Source of the DNA: Zeimonas arvi
GTDB lineage: Bacteria; Pseudomonadota; Gammaproteobacteria; Burkholderiales; Burkholderiaceae_E
Reading direction: 5' to 3'
DNA: 64,000 bases
Assembly (NCBI RefSeq): GCF_008039575.1
Contig: NZ_VDUY01000004.1
Location: forward strand, 1-64,000
Shown: one piece after another, positions 47,887-57,592 of the stretch
How positions within the stretch are numbered: position 1 is the stretch's first letter
How the letters are laid out: the number at the start of each line of letters is the position of its first letter
The notes under the pieces: generated by a model
The model's database searches: none
What the model was told of the DNA's origin: nothing
What the model saw: the letters and a program-made list of their open reading frames with translations, nothing else
Made by a program: the position numbers and the translations under genes

Positions 47887-48174
47887 ATGTCGCTCACATC
47901 GTCCGACGTCCAGCGCCTCGCGACGCTCGCCCGCATCGAGCTCGATGCCGACGAGGCCGCCCGCACGCTCGCCCAGCTCAATGCGGTCTTCGGCCTGATC
48001 GAGACGCTGCAGGCTGTCGACACCACCGGCGTGGCGCCGATGACCCACGCGCGCGACCTGGCCCTGCGCCTTCGCGAAGACCAGGTCACCGAGCCCGACC
48101 GGCGCGCCGACTACCAGGCCGTGGCGCCGGCGGTCGAGCGAGGCCTCTACCTGGTTCCCCGCGTCATCGAATGA
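47887..48174 (+). CDS. gatC: Asp/Glu-tRNA amidotransferase subunit C
   Basis: This 95-aa small subunit has the GatC pattern: [36 protein letters not shown] and [20 protein letters not shown]. It clamps GatA and GatB and is needed to convert Glu-tRNA(Gln) and/or Asp-tRNA(Asn) to the amide. The ATG at 47887 is set by the family N-terminus. gatA follows after 37 bp. Confidence 0.93.
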   Translation: MSLTSSDVQRLATLARIELDADEAARTLAQLNAVFGLIETLQAVDTTGVAPMTHARDLALRLREDQVTEPDRRADYQAVAPAVERGLYLVPRVIE

Positions 48175-48211
48175 CCGACGCGGCGCCCTTGCGGCGCCGC
48201 AATCCGCCGCC

Positions 48212-49660
48212 ATGAACCTCGACACCGCTTCCCTCAGGCAACTGCGCTCCGCGCTCGACACCGGCGAAACCAGCGCGGTCGGGCTGGCCGGAGCCTTCCT
48301 CGACCGGATCGCCGCCAGCGAGCTCAATGCCTTCATCGACGTGCAGCCCGAGCTCACGCTCGCCCAGGCGCGCGAGGCCGACGCCCGGCGGGCGCGCGGC
48401 GAGCGCGGCCCGCTGCTCGGCATCCCGGTCGCGCACAAGGACATCTTCGTGACCCGCGGCTGGCGCTCGACCGCCGGCTCGCGGATGCTCGAGCACTACG
48501 TGAGCCCCTTCGACGCCGCGGTCGTCGAGCGCCTGGCCGTCGCCGGCGCGGTCTGCCTGGGCAAGACCAACTGCGACGAATTCGCGATGGGCGGCGCCAA
48601 CGAGAACTCCTTCTTCGGTCCGGTGCGCAACCCCTGGGATCGCTCGGCGATCGCCGGCGGGTCCTCCGGCGGCGCGGCGGCGGCAGTCGCTGCCGGGCTC
48701 GCGCCGCTGGCCACCGGCACCGACACCGGCGGCTCGGTGCGCCAGCCCGCAGCCATGTGCGGGATCACCGGCGTCAAGCCCACCTATGGCCGGGTGTCGC
48801 GCCACGGCATGATCGCCTTCGCCTCCAGCCTCGACCAGGGGGGCGCGATGGCGCGCAGCGCCGAGGACTGTGCCGCGCTGCTCACCGCCATGGCCGGCTT
48901 CGATCCGCGCGATTCCACCAGCGTCGACCAGCCCGCGGAAGACTTTTCCCGAGACCTCGATCGCCCGCTCGACGGTCTGCGAATCGGCGTGCCGCGCGAG
49001 TTCATGGGCGAGGGCCTGGCCGACGACGTGCGCGCCGCGGTCGAGCGGGGCCTCGACGCGCTGCGCGGGCTCGGCGCGAGCATCGTGGACATCTCGCTGC
49101 CCAAGACCGAACTTGCGATCCCGGCGTATTACGTGATCGCGCCGGCCGAGGCCTCGAGCAACCTGAGCCGCTTCGACGGCGTGCGCTACGGCCACCGCGC
49201 GGCGCAGTACGCCGACCTGAACGACATGTACCGCCGCACCCGGGCCGAGGGCTTCGGCGCCGAGGTCAAGCGGCGGATCCTGATCGGCACCTATGTGCTC
49301 TCGCACGGCTACTACGACGCCTACTATCTCCAGGCCCAGAAGCTGCGCCGGCTGATCGCCGACGACTTCCGTGCCGCCTTCGGGTCGGTCGACCTGATCG
49401 CCGGCCCGGTGTCGCCCACGGTGGCCTGGAACCTCGGCGAGCGCACCGACGACCCCGTGCGCAACTACCTGGCCGACGTCTACACGCTGCCGGCTTCGCT
49501 GGCCGGCCTGCCGGGCCTGTCGATGCCGGCCGGCTTCGGCGAGCACGGCCGCCCGGTCGGGCTGCAGCTCGTGGGCCGCTGGTTCGAGGAGGCGCGCCTG
49601 CTCAATGTGGCGCACCGCTTCCAGCAGGCCACCGACTGGCACCTGAAGGTGCCGGCATGA
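48212..49660 (+). CDS. gatA: Asp/Glu-tRNA amidotransferase subunit A
   Basis: This 482-aa amidase-signature enzyme releases ammonia from Gln for GatB. The Ser-cisSer-Lys triad is clear: K76 in PVAHKDIF, S151 in GGSSGGAA and S175 in [11 protein letters not shown], matching the spacing of known GatA. Its stop overlaps the start of a lipoprotein gene (ATGA). It belongs to the gatC-gatA-lipoprotein-gatB operon. Confidence 0.96.
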   Translation: MNLDTASLRQLRSALDTGETSAVGLAGAFLDRIAASELNAFIDVQPELTLAQAREADARRARGERGPLLGIPVAHKDIFVTRGWRSTAGSRMLEHYVSPFDAAVVERLAVAGAVCLGKTNCDEFAMGGANENSFFGPVRNPWDRSAIAGGSSGGAAAAVAAGLAPLATGTDTGGSVRQPAAMCGITGVKPTYGRVSRHGMIAFASSLDQGGAMARSAEDCAALLTAMAGFDPRDSTSVDQPAEDFSRDLDRPLDGLRIGVPREFMGEGLADDVRAAVERGLDALRGLGASIVDISLPKTELAIPAYYVIAPAEASSNLSRFDGVRYGHRAAQYADLNDMYRRTRAEGFGAEVKRRILIGTYVLSHGYYDAYYLQAQKLRRLIADDFRAAFGSVDLIAGPVSPTVAWNLGERTDDPVRNYLADVYTLPASLAGLPGLSMPAGFGEHGRPVGLQLVGRWFEEARLLNVAHRFQQATDWHLKVPA

Positions 49661-50145
49661 GTGCACGACCGGTCGCCGCCGGGCGGGCGCGCCTCGCGCT
49701 CGCTGCGCTCGCCGCCTCGCTGCTCGCCTCCTGCGGCCTGATGCCCGACATCCTTCCGTCAGCGCCCCGGCCGACCCCGATCGCCGATCGCGCGATCAAT
49801 CTCGACGGCTCCTGCGCCCAGACCGAAGAGGACGGCTTTCGCGAGCGGGCAAGGCTGGTCGTTCGCAACAACCAGGTCCAGGCCCTGTCGTGGGAGATCA
49901 CGGTCGGCCGCAAGGGCAGCTGCCGCTTCGACCTGGCCGAGTTCCGGCAGACGAAGACCCGCCCGCACATCGAGCTGGTGGCCCGCGACGGCAGCGCCTG
50001 CAAGCTGCTGGTCTGGCAGGAGCCGCGCCGGATCACGCTGGCCCACTCGAACTGCGCCAACCGCTGCGTGCCGCGCGGCATCGACGACCAGGCCTGGCCG
50101 GCGATGTTCGACCCGGCCGCCGGCGGCTGCGCGCGCAATCTCTGA
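49657..50145 (+). CDS. Predicted lipoprotein of unknown function inside gatCAB
   Basis: This 162-aa protein begins with a lipoprotein signal peptide ending in LLASCG (lipobox Cys about 27). The mature part has several Cys (GSCAQ, GSCRF, SACK, NCANRC, GCARN) that could form disulfides, but no domain I recognise. Its start overlaps the gatA stop by 4 bp and gatB starts 19 bp after its stop, so it is translated within the amidotransferase operon. A role unrelated to tRNA amidation is likely, since the product is exported. Confidence 0.78.
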   Translation: MSARPVAAGRARLALAALAASLLASCGLMPDILPSAPRPTPIADRAINLDGSCAQTEEDGFRERARLVVRNNQVQALSWEITVGRKGSCRFDLAEFRQTKTRPHIELVARDGSACKLLVWQEPRRITLAHSNCANRCVPRGIDDQAWPAMFDPAAGGCARNL

Positions 50146-50164
50146 TTCGCACGGACACGCCGCC

Positions 50165-51664
50165 ATGCAGTGGGAAATCGTCATCGGGCTGGAGACTCAC
50201 GCCCAGCTCGCCACCCGCTCGAAGATCTTCTCGGGCGCATCGACCGACTTCGGCGCCGAGCCGAACTCCCAGGCCTGCCCGGTCGACCTGGCGCTGCCCG
50301 GCGTGCTGCCGGTGGCCAATCGCGCGGCGGTCGAATGCGCGATCCGCTTCGGCCTCGCCGTCGGCGCCGAGATCGCGCCGCGCTCGGTCTTCGCCCGCAA
50401 GAACTATTTCTACCCGGACCTGCCCAAGGGCTACCAGATCAGCCAGTACGAGATCCCGGTGGTGTCCGGCGGCGGCCTGGCGGTCGCGTGGAAGACCGAG
50501 GGCCGGGGCGGCGAGTCGCAGGTCCACGAGACCTTCGTCCACCTGACCCGCGCCCACCTCGAGGAAGACGCCGGCAAGTCGCTGCACGAGGACTTCCACG
50601 GCATGTCGGGCATCGACCTGAACCGCGCCGGCACGCCGCTGCTCGAGATCGTCACCGAGCCCGACATGCGCTCCGCAAAGGAGGCGGTGGCCTACGCGAA
50701 GGCCCTGCACGGCCTGGTGGTCTGGCTCGGCATCTGCGACGGCAACATGCAGGAAGGCTCCTTCCGCTGCGACGCCAACGTGTCGGTGCGGCCGCTGGGC
50801 CAGGCGGAGTACGGCACGCGCTGCGAGATCAAGAACCTGAACTCCTTCCGCTTCCTCGAGCGGGCGATCGACTGCGAGGTGCGCCGCCAGATCGAGCTGA
50901 TCGAGGACGGCGGGCGCGTGGTGCAGGAGACCCGGCTCTACGATCCCGACCGCGACGAGACCCGGTCCATGCGCAGCAAGGAAGAGGCGCACGACTACCG
51001 TTACTTTCCCGACCCCGACCTGCCGCCGCTGGTGATCGAGCCGGAGTGGGTGGAGCGGGTGCGCGCCTCGCTGCCCGAGTTGCCGGCCGGGATTCGCCAA
51101 CGCTTCGTCGAGCAATACGGGCTGTCGGGCTACGACGCCACGACGCTGACCGCGACCCGCGGCACCGCGGCTTACTTCGACGCGGGGGTCGCCGCCCTGC
51201 TCGCCGCCGCTGGCGAGAGCGCCGACAGGCCGGCGCTGGCCAAGGCCGCGGCGAACTGGGTGATGGTCGACCTGGCCGCCGCGCTGAACCGCGACGGCCT
51301 CGAGATCGAGGCCAGCCCGGTCGCGCCGGACCAGCTTGCGCGGCTGATTGCGCGAATCCAGGACGGCACGATCTCCGGCAAGATCGCCCGCGACGTGTTC
51401 GCCGCGATGTGGGCCGAGCCGTCCCGGGGCGCGGACCTCGCCGACCGGATCATCGAGTCGCGCGGCCTGAAGCAGATCAGCGACGCAGGCGCGATCGAGA
51501 AGATCGTCGACGAGGTGCTGGCTGCCAACCCGAAGTCGGTCGAGGAGTTCCGCGCCGGCAAGGACAAGGCCTTCAACGCGCTGGTCGGTCAGGTGATGAA
51601 GGCCACCCGGGGCAAGGCGAACCCGCAGCAGGTCAACGACCTGCTCAGGGCGCGCCTGGGCTGA
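50165..51664 (+). CDS. gatB: Asp/Glu-tRNA amidotransferase subunit B
   Basis: This 499-aa subunit binds the misacylated tRNA and transfers the amide. The cradle domain motifs are [19 protein letters not shown] at the start, [37 protein letters not shown] and [10 protein letters not shown]. The C-terminal Yqey-like tail ends with [17 protein letters not shown]. It is the last gene of the operon, with 19 bp to the SDR start. Confidence 0.96.
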   Translation: MQWEIVIGLETHAQLATRSKIFSGASTDFGAEPNSQACPVDLALPGVLPVANRAAVECAIRFGLAVGAEIAPRSVFARKNYFYPDLPKGYQISQYEIPVVSGGGLAVAWKTEGRGGESQVHETFVHLTRAHLEEDAGKSLHEDFHGMSGIDLNRAGTPLLEIVTEPDMRSAKEAVAYAKALHGLVVWLGICDGNMQEGSFRCDANVSVRPLGQAEYGTRCEIKNLNSFRFLERAIDCEVRRQIELIEDGGRVVQETRLYDPDRDETRSMRSKEEAHDYRYFPDPDLPPLVIEPEWVERVRASLPELPAGIRQRFVEQYGLSGYDATTLTATRGTAAYFDAGVAALLAAAGESADRPALAKAAANWVMVDLAAALNRDGLEIEASPVAPDQLARLIARIQDGTISGKIARDVFAAMWAEPSRGADLADRIIESRGLKQISDAGAIEKIVDEVLAANPKSVEEFRAGKDKAFNALVGQVMKATRGKANPQQVNDLLRARLG

Positions 51665-51683
51665 TCGCCGGAAGCTCCCTCGC

Positions 51684-52427
51684 ATGATGACTCTCGAAGG
51701 CAAGGTCGCGGTCGTCACCGGCGGCAGCAGCGGCATCGGCGCCTCGACGGTGCGCCGGCTTGCCGAGGCCGGCGCGCGTGTCGTGATCGGTTATTACCAG
51801 GGCGCCGACCGGGCCGAGGCCTTGCGCGCATCGCTGCCGGGCGCCGGCCACGAATGCGTGAGCCTGCCCCTGGAAGACCCGCCCGCCGCGGCGGCGCTGG
51901 CGCGCCACCTGCGCGACACCGCCGGGCGACTCGACATCCTCGTCAATTCGGCCGGCTACACCCGCCCGATCCCGCACGCGGATCTCGACACGCTCGACGA
52001 CGCGCTGTTCGGCGAGATCCTGCTGGCCAACGCGCGCGGTCCGTTCACCGTCGTTCGCGCGCTGTTGCCGCTCCTGAAGGCCGCGGGCGACGCGGTGGTC
52101 GTCAACGTTTCCTCGTTCGCCGCCTTCCGGGGCTCGGGCAGCAACATCGCCTACGGCGCGGCCAAGGCCGCCCTCGACACGATGACGATGTCGATGGCCC
52201 GCGCCTTCGGGCCCGAGGTGCGCTTCCTGTGCGTATCGCCGGGCGCGGTGGCCACCGACTTCGTCGCCGGCCGCGGTCGCGACACGCTCGAGAAGCTTGC
52301 GGCGAGCACGCCGCTCAAGCGGGTTGTCGAGCCGGAGGATGTCGCATCGGCGGTGCTGGCCTGCGTCACGCACCTGCGGGCCTCGACCGGCATCCGCATA
52401 GTGGTCGACGGCGGCCGGCATCTGTGA
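51684..52427 (+). CDS. SDR-family oxidoreductase
   Basis: This 247-aa classical SDR has TGGSSGIGAST near residues 12-22, NSAGYTRPI near 90, catalytic Ser in NVSSFAAF and YGAAK (Tyr/Lys, about 155-159). The C-terminus VDGGRHL is family-typical. It resembles 3-oxoacyl-ACP reductase FabG-like or glucose dehydrogenase-like SDRs, but the substrate is not evident. It follows gatB by 19 bp, so it may be read through from the gat operon. Confidence 0.87.
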   Translation: MMTLEGKVAVVTGGSSGIGASTVRRLAEAGARVVIGYYQGADRAEALRASLPGAGHECVSLPLEDPPAAAALARHLRDTAGRLDILVNSAGYTRPIPHADLDTLDDALFGEILLANARGPFTVVRALLPLLKAAGDAVVVNVSSFAAFRGSGSNIAYGAAKAALDTMTMSMARAFGPEVRFLCVSPGAVATDFVAGRGRDTLEKLAASTPLKRVVEPEDVASAVLACVTHLRASTGIRIVVDGGRHL

Positions 52428-52494
52428 CGCGCGAGGGGGGCACGCCAGCGGCGCCCGCAGAACGCGCCTGACCCGCTGCACGATCCGGTCGGGT

Positions 52495-52523
52495 TTGATT
52501 GTTGTCAGGATTAATACTTAATA
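52495..52523 (+). promoter_or_regulatory. Predicted sigma-70 promoter for the glycine-zipper lipoprotein
   Basis: TTGATT (52495-52500) and TTAATA (52518-52523) are spaced by 17 bp in an AT-rich patch. This lies 80 bp before a gene with a strong AAGGAGG site. An overlapping alternative is TTGTCA at 52502 with AGATAA 17 bp after it. Confidence 0.45.
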
Positions 52524-52602
52524 GAGATAAGGTAATTTCCCCTTGTTGCGCCAGCGAGTGGGATGATGGGTCTGCTTGCATCGACCTGTCAAGGAGGCCT
52601 CC

Positions 52603-53091
52603 ATGCCTGGCATCAACACACTTCAGCGGGTTGCAGTTGCGGCCTCGATCGCGGCACTGTCGGCCTGCGCAATGCTTCCCGGTACGTCGCCGACCACGAC
52701 GACGTCGACTCCGTATCCTTCGGGTCCGACCACTCAGGCTTACGTCCAGTACGCGCGCGTCACCAATGTCGAGCTGATCAGCACCGAGCAGCAGCCGCCT
52801 TCGTCCGGCATCGGTGCCGGGGCGGTCATCGGCGGCGTGGTGGGAGGCCTGCTGGGTCGCCAGGTCGGCGGCGGCACCGGGCAGGACATCGCCACCGTTG
52901 CGGGGGTCGTGGGCGGCGCCCTGGTCGGAAACGCCATTCAGAGGAACCAGGTGCCGCCGACGGTCACCCAGCTCTACCGTGTGACCGTGCAGCAGGACAA
53001 CGGCGGAATCCGTTCTTTCGATTACGCCGAGCAACCCAACGTGCGCGTCGGCGACCGGGTGCGCATCGAGAACGACCAGTTGTACCGATAG
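52603..53091 (+). CDS. Glycine-zipper outer-membrane lipoprotein (SlyB/Pcp-like)
   Basis: This 162-aa protein has a signal peptide with a lipobox (LSACA, Cys ~24), a Thr/Pro-rich linker and a glycine zipper (GIGAGAVIGGVVGGLLGRQVGG and GVVGGALVGNA, about 70-110). It ends with a YRVTVQQDNGG-type beta-sandwich domain (DYAEQPNVRVGDRVRIE), as in SlyB/Pcp-type lipoproteins. The ATG at 52603 follows AAGGAGG (52591-52597). It probably sits in the outer membrane and maintains envelope integrity. It is convergent with pyrE. Confidence 0.87.
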   Translation: MPGINTLQRVAVAASIAALSACAMLPGTSPTTTTSTPYPSGPTTQAYVQYARVTNVELISTEQQPPSSGIGAGAVIGGVVGGLLGRQVGGGTGQDIATVAGVVGGALVGNAIQRNQVPPTVTQLYRVTVQQDNGGIRSFDYAEQPNVRVGDRVRIENDQLYR

Positions 53092-53096
53092 GTCGC

Positions 53097-53120
53097 GCGG
53101 CCGGGTCTGCGCCCGGCCGC
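53097..53120. terminator. Hairpin between convergent genes (bidirectional terminator-like)
   Basis: GCGGCCGGG (53097-53105) and CCCGGCCGC (53112-53120) form a perfect 9-bp stem with a 6-base loop between the glycine-zipper gene and pyrE, which converge here. No T-run is present, so termination may depend on Rho or the stem alone. Confidence 0.55.
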
Positions 53121-53795
53121 TCAGACCCCGTACCGCTCCCGGTAGGCCTGCACCTGCGGCCTGTACTCGGCCAGCGCCTGCGCCTCTGCGCCGCCCGACT
53201 CCAGGAAGGCCAGCAGGTCGGCCAACGAGGCGATCGCGATCACGGGAATCCCGTAGAGCCGGGCCACGTCCTGCGTGGCCGAGTGCTCGGAGGGGGTCGT
53301 CGCGTCGCCCCCGCGCTCCTGCCGATCCAGCGCGATCAGCACGCCCGAGGGCTCGGCGCCGGCCGCGCGAATCAGTTCCACCGATTCGCGCACCGAGGTG
53401 CCCGCCGAGATCACGTCGTCGACGATGACCACGCGGCCCTTCATCGGCGCGCCGATCAGCGTGCCGCCTTCGCCGTGATCCTTCGCTTCCTTTCGGTTGA
53501 AGGCGAAGGGCAGGTTGCGGCCCATGCCGGCCAGCGCCACCGCGGTCGCCGAGGCCAGCGTGATGCCCTTGTAGGCGGGCCCGAACAGCATGTCGAAGGA
53601 CAGCCGGCCCGCCGCCTCGGCCTCGAGCAGCGTGCGGGCATAGAACTCGCCGAGCCTGCCCAGCCGCGCGCCGTCGTCGAACAGGCCCGCGTTGAAGAAG
53701 TACGGCGACAGCCGCCCTGCCTTGGTCCTGAACTCGCCGAAGCGAAGCACCCCGGCCGCGAGGGCAAAGCGAATAAACTCTTGCCTGGTATCCAT
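53121..53795 (-). CDS. pyrE: Orotate phosphoribosyltransferase
   Basis: This 224-aa PRTase makes OMP from orotate and PRPP. The PRPP motif [13 protein letters not shown] is near residues 124-136, and [13 protein letters not shown] is the flexible catalytic loop. The N-terminus ([20 protein letters not shown]) fits the proteobacterial type. It is divergent from xthA with 31 bp between starts. Confidence 0.95.
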   Translation of the reverse strand: MDTRQEFIRFALAAGVLRFGEFRTKAGRLSPYFFNAGLFDDGARLGRLGEFYARTLLEAEAAGRLSFDMLFGPAYKGITLASATAVALAGMGRNLPFAFNRKEAKDHGEGGTLIGAPMKGRVVIVDDVISAGTSVRESVELIRAAGAEPSGVLIALDRQERGGDATTPSEHSATQDVARLYGIPVIAIASLADLLAFLESGGAEAQALAEYRPQVQAYRERYGV

Positions 53796-53826
53796 CGCGA
53801 CAGTTTAACGGCCCCGTGCTCCCCTC

Positions 53827-54609
53827 ATGCTCCGAGTGATCTCGCTGAACCTGAACGGCATCCGCTCCGCCGCCCGCAAGGGCTGGCTCGACTGGGCAGC
53901 CGCCCAGCAGGCCGACGTGCTCTGCGTCCAGGAGCTCAAGGCGCAGGAAGCCGACCTCGACGACGCGTTGCGCGTGGCGGCCGGCATGCAAGGCCGGTTC
54001 CACTGCGCCGAGAAGAAAGGCTACAGCGGCGTGGGCCTGTATTCGCGCAAGCCGCCGCAGGCGGTGCGGACCGGCTTCGGCAATCCCGAGTTCGATGCCG
54101 AGGGCCGCTACATCGAGGCCGACTTCGGCGCCTTCACCGCGGTGTCGATCTACCTGCCCTCCGGCTCGAGCTCCGAGGAACGGCAACAGGCCAAGTTCCG
54201 TTTCATGGACTGCTTCTTGCCGCACCTGGTCGAGCTCGCGGCGAGCGGCCGCGAGATCGTGCTGTGCGGCGACTGGAACATCGCGCACATGGAGAAGGAC
54301 CTGAAGAACTGGCGCAGCAACCAGAAGAACTCGGGCTTCCTGCCCGAGGAGCGCGCCTGGCTCACCCGCGTGTTCGACGAGGTCGGCTGGGTCGACGTCT
54401 ACCGCCGGCTGCATCCCGAGGCCACCGACGAGAGCTACACCTGGTGGAGCAACCGCGGCCAGGCCTGGGCGAAGAACGTGGGCTGGCGGCTCGACTACCA
54501 GATCGCCACGCCGGCGCTAGCCGCCAGCGCCCGCCGAGCCGCGATCTACAAGGACCAGCGTTTCAGCGACCACGCGCCCTTGACGATCGACTACGACTTC
54601 CCGTCCTGA
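53827..54609 (+). CDS. xthA: Exodeoxyribonuclease III
   Basis: This 260-aa AP endonuclease/3'-exonuclease of the EEP fold has LNLNGIRSAARKGWLDW and LCVQELKAQEADL (metal-binding Glu) at the start, GDWNIAHMEKDLKN (Asp/Asn) near 155 and RLDYQIATPAL with FSDHAPL (Asp-His) at the C-terminus. It repairs abasic and oxidised ends in DNA. It is the ~260-aa XthA type, divergent from pyrE. Confidence 0.94.
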   Translation: MLRVISLNLNGIRSAARKGWLDWAAAQQADVLCVQELKAQEADLDDALRVAAGMQGRFHCAEKKGYSGVGLYSRKPPQAVRTGFGNPEFDAEGRYIEADFGAFTAVSIYLPSGSSSEERQQAKFRFMDCFLPHLVELAASGREIVLCGDWNIAHMEKDLKNWRSNQKNSGFLPEERAWLTRVFDEVGWVDVYRRLHPEATDESYTWWSNRGQAWAKNVGWRLDYQIATPALAASARRAAIYKDQRFSDHAPLTIDYDFPS

Positions 54610-54679
54610 GCTCGCGTACTCGGCCGCCCTCTCCAGCGGGCCCGGCGTAAGGCCGGGGCCACGCGTCAGACTCGTGAAC

Positions 54680-55954
54680 ATGTCCTTGCAGTTCCTTGCG
54701 GATCAGCCGCACTGGGTCCAGGCCGCTTCGGGCCTGGCCGCCATGGCCCTGCTGGCTTTCGCCGCCAGGGGCCTCGCCCACCTGATCCTGATGCGCGGCT
54801 TCGGCCGGCTGGCCGAGTCGGCGCCGTCGCGCGTGGCGCGCGTCGTCCTGTGCCGCGAGGTCCTCGCCCGCCTGGCGCAGGTCCTGCCGTCGCTGGTGGT
54901 GCAGTTCACGGTCGGGCTGGTGCCCTTCCTGCCCGAGACGGCGGCCACGGTCATCCGCAACGTTGCCGTGGCGGTCACCGTCCTGCACGTCGTGCGGGTA
55001 CTGATGTCGCTGCTCGACGCGGTCCAGGCGGAGCACGCTCGCTCGGGCGACAACGGCGGCCCCCCCGTGCGCTCGATCAAGAGCCACGTGCAGCTCGCGA
55101 AGCTCGCGATGATGTTCCTCGGTGGCATCGTGATGATCGCGGCGCTGATCGATCGTTCGCCGCTGATCCTGCTCTCCGGCCTGGGCGCGATGTCGGCGGT
55201 GCTGATGCTGGTGTTCAAGGACACGCTTCTGTCCTTCACCGCCGGCCTGCAGCTGGCGTCCAACGACATGCTGCGCGTGGGCGACTGGATCGAGATGCCG
55301 CAGCTCGGCGCCGACGGCGACGTCATCGACATCGCACTGCACACGGTCAAGGTGCAGAACTGGGACAAGACGATCACCACGATCCCGACCTGGCGGCTGA
55401 TGTCGGAGAGCTTCCGCAACTGGCGCGGCATGTCCGAGTCGGGCGGCCGGCGGATCAAGCGCACGATCCGGCTCGACGCGGCCTCGGTGCGCTTCCTGCG
55501 CGACGACGAGATTGCCCGGCTCGGGCAGATCGCGCTGCTGCGTCCCTACCTGGAGGGCAAGCGGCGCGACGTCGAGCGCACGAACGCCGAGTTGCGGAGA
55601 CGGCTCGGACCGCTGGCGGTCGAGCCGGCCAATCAGCGGCGGCTCACCAACCTGGGCTCCTTCCGGGCCTATGTCCAGGCCTACCTGGCCGCGCATCCCG
55701 GCATCCACGAGAACATGACCCGGATGGTCCGCACGATGGAGCCTTCGCCAGAGGGCGTGCCGATGGAGCTCTACTGCTTCACCTCGACGACCGCCTGGGC
55801 CGAGTACGAGGGCATACAGAGCGACATCTTCGACCACCTGCTGGCGATACTCCCCGAGTTCGGCTTGCGGCTCTACCAGCGGCCGAGCGGCAGCGACATC
55901 GCCGGCGCGTTCGCGATGCGCAGGGAGTCGCAGGCCGAGGGCGCCGGCCGTTGA
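54680..55954 (+). CDS. Mechanosensitive channel, MscS family (YbdG-like)
   Basis: This 424-aa inner-membrane protein has five or so N-terminal helices and the MscS pore/beta domain: GLGAMSAVLMLVFKDTLLSF, then LASNDMLRVGDWIEM, the VKVQNWDKTITTIPTW stretch and a C-terminal extension of about 170 residues. The order and long C-terminal region fit YbdG/MscM-type channels. It releases solutes upon membrane tension. ATG at 54680 or GTG two codons earlier are equally possible starts. Confidence 0.9.
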   Translation: MSLQFLADQPHWVQAASGLAAMALLAFAARGLAHLILMRGFGRLAESAPSRVARVVLCREVLARLAQVLPSLVVQFTVGLVPFLPETAATVIRNVAVAVTVLHVVRVLMSLLDAVQAEHARSGDNGGPPVRSIKSHVQLAKLAMMFLGGIVMIAALIDRSPLILLSGLGAMSAVLMLVFKDTLLSFTAGLQLASNDMLRVGDWIEMPQLGADGDVIDIALHTVKVQNWDKTITTIPTWRLMSESFRNWRGMSESGGRRIKRTIRLDAASVRFLRDDEIARLGQIALLRPYLEGKRRDVERTNAELRRRLGPLAVEPANQRRLTNLGSFRAYVQAYLAAHPGIHENMTRMVRTMEPSPEGVPMELYCFTSTTAWAEYEGIQSDIFDHLLAILPEFGLRLYQRPSGSDIAGAFAMRRESQAEGAGR

Positions 55955-55968
55955 CGCGATCCGGATAT

Positions 55969-56000
55969 TGCGTCACGCCATGACGCATCAGCCGATGCGT
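55969..56000 (+). promoter_or_regulatory. Overlapping inverted repeats upstream of the dodecin gene
   Basis: TGCGTCA-cgcca-TGACGCA (55969-55987) and ACGCATC-agcc-GATGCGT (55983-56000) are two perfect 7-bp inverted repeats sharing five bases, so only one can form at a time. They lie 43-74 bp before the dodecin ATG. This could be a dimer-binding array (repeat core TGACGCA/TGCGTCA) or a switching leader. Confidence 0.45.
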
Positions 56001-56042
56001 GCTAAAAGAGGCGTTCCCTTTGTGCAAACCAAGGAGACCGTC

Positions 56043-56249
56043 ATGTCAGTCGCCAAGGTCATTGAAGTCGTTGCCTCGAGCCCGAAGAGTTTCGAGGATG
56101 CGGTCGCTCAGGGAATCGCTCGCGCCACCGACTCGCTCGACGACGTCGCCGGCGCGTGGATAAAGGAACAGAAGGTCGTCGTCAGCAAGGGCAAGGTCAC
56201 CGAGTATCGGGTAAACATGATGGTCACCTTCGTGCTCAAGCAGTCCTGA
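56043..56249 (+). CDS. Dodecin (flavin-storage protein)
   Basis: This 68-aa protein has the dodecin order: VAKVIEVVASSPKSFEDAVA, RATDSLDDVAGAWIKEQKV and YRVNMMVTFVLK. Dodecins form a dodecameric hollow sphere that stores flavin. The ATG at 56043 follows AAGGAG (56031-56036). The DUF3597 gene follows after 24 bp with its own AGGAG-like site. Confidence 0.93.
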   Translation: MSVAKVIEVVASSPKSFEDAVAQGIARATDSLDDVAGAWIKEQKVVVSKGKVTEYRVNMMVTFVLKQS

Positions 56250-56273
56250 TCCCGCCAACAACAGGAGAAACCC

Positions 56274-56657
56274 ATGGGATTTTTCAGCAAGATCCTCGAG
56301 AAGCTCGGCTTCGGTGAAGCCAAGGCCGCCGAGGCGCAGCCCGCGCCGGGCGCATCCCCGGGTGCAGCGCCCGCCGCGGTGCCCAGGCCGATGGCGATGG
56401 TCGACGTCGTCGCCCAGCTCGAGCAGAAGGCTGCGGCCAGTCCGCAGAAGCTGAACTGGCGCACCTCGATCGTCGACCTGCTCAAGCTGCTCGACATCGA
56501 CAGCAGCCTGACCGCACGCAAGGAGCTTGCGACCGAGCTGGGCTGCCCGGCCGACAAGATGGGCGATTCCGCCCAGATGAACATGTGGCTGCACAAGACC
56601 GTGCTTCAGAAGATCGCCGACAACGGCGGCAACGTGCCGAAGGAACTGCTGGACTGA
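56274..56657 (+). CDS. DUF3597 protein
   Basis: This 127-aa protein fits the DUF3597 family: MGFFSKILEKLGFG at the N-terminus, an Ala/Pro-rich linker (about 20-45), and a C-terminal domain (VDVVAQLEQKAAASPQKLNW, RTSIVDLLKLLDIDSSLTAR, KELATELGCPADKMGDSAQM). Function is unknown. It follows the dodecin gene by 24 bp and is immediately convergent with the M48 protease gene (stops adjacent at 56657/56658). Confidence 0.88.
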   Translation: MGFFSKILEKLGFGEAKAAEAQPAPGASPGAAPAAVPRPMAMVDVVAQLEQKAAASPQKLNWRTSIVDLLKLLDIDSSLTARKELATELGCPADKMGDSAQMNMWLHKTVLQKIADNGGNVPKELLD

Positions 56658-57551
56658 TCAGCGCACCGCCGCGCCGTTGTTCGACCGATAGGCGGGCAGC
56701 GCGGCGGCGGTCGTGCCGCGGGTGCGCGCGTACAGTGGCAGCGTGGCCTGCAGGTTGCGCCGGATCTCCTCGACTCGCGTTTCGTGCGACGGGTGCGTGG
56801 AGAGCCATTCGGGCGGCTGGCCCTTCGAGGCGGCCGCCATCTTCTCCCACAGAACGATGCCTGCGCGCGGATCGAAGCCGGCTCGCGCAGCGATGTCCAT
56901 GCCGACCAGATCGGCCTCCACTTCGTCGTCGCGGCCGAACTTGAGCATCGTGAGCTGCGCCGCGCCCGAAGCAAGGTGGCCGCCCAGGTCGCCGTAGCCG
57001 AACAGCTGCGACAGGATCGACGCCCCGATCGTCAGCCCCTGGGCCAGCCGGGCCTTGCCGACCCGTTCGCGGCCGTGCTCGCGCAGCGCGTGCGCGATCT
57101 CGTGGCCCATCACGATCGCGATCTCGTCGTCGGTCAGCTTCAGCGTGTCGAGGATCCCGCTGTAGAAGGCGATCTTCCCGCCGGGCATGCAGAAGGCATT
57201 GACCTGCTTCGAGTCGATCAGGTTGACCTCCCATTTCCAGTGGGCGGCCCGTTTGTTGAAGCGCGTGGCGTGCGGGATCAGCCGGCCGGCGATCCGCCGC
57301 AGGCGCTGGACCTGCGGGTGCCCGGCCGGTGCGAGCGCCTTCGCGGCCGCCGCCTTGTCCAGCAACTGGCGGTACTGGGTCAGCGCCTGCGCCTCGACGC
57401 TCTCGGCCGGCGCGAGCGCCGAAAGTCGGCTTGGCGGAGCCAGCACCACGCCGTCGGCCTGCTCGGGCGCCTGGGCGCGGGCGTGCGCCCCCGGCGACGA
57501 AGCCAGGCAGGCCGTCAGCAGGGCGATGAGCAGCGCGCTCCGGAGTTTCAT
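56658..57551 (-). CDS. M48-family zinc metalloprotease, periplasmic
   Basis: This 297-aa protein begins with a signal peptide (MKLRSALLIALLTACLASS; the Cys is not in a clear lipobox). The M48 catalytic motif is GHEIAHALREHG (HExxH, about residue 160) and the third zinc ligand is the Glu in DEVEADLVGMDIAARAG. It resembles the LoiP/YcaL-BepA-type envelope quality-control proteases without a TPR domain. ATG at 57551 was chosen for the signal peptide. It is divergent from the pga operon. Confidence 0.9.
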   Translation of the reverse strand: MKLRSALLIALLTACLASSPGAHARAQAPEQADGVVLAPPSRLSALAPAESVEAQALTQYRQLLDKAAAAKALAPAGHPQVQRLRRIAGRLIPHATRFNKRAAHWKWEVNLIDSKQVNAFCMPGGKIAFYSGILDTLKLTDDEIAIVMGHEIAHALREHGRERVGKARLAQGLTIGASILSQLFGYGDLGGHLASGAAQLTMLKFGRDDEVEADLVGMDIAARAGFDPRAGIVLWEKMAAASKGQPPEWLSTHPSHETRVEEIRRNLQATLPLYARTRGTTAAALPAYRSNNGAAVR

Positions 57552-57592
57552 GCGCAGAAAGATCGGGGCGCCGCCGCCTTCCGTCAACCCTC

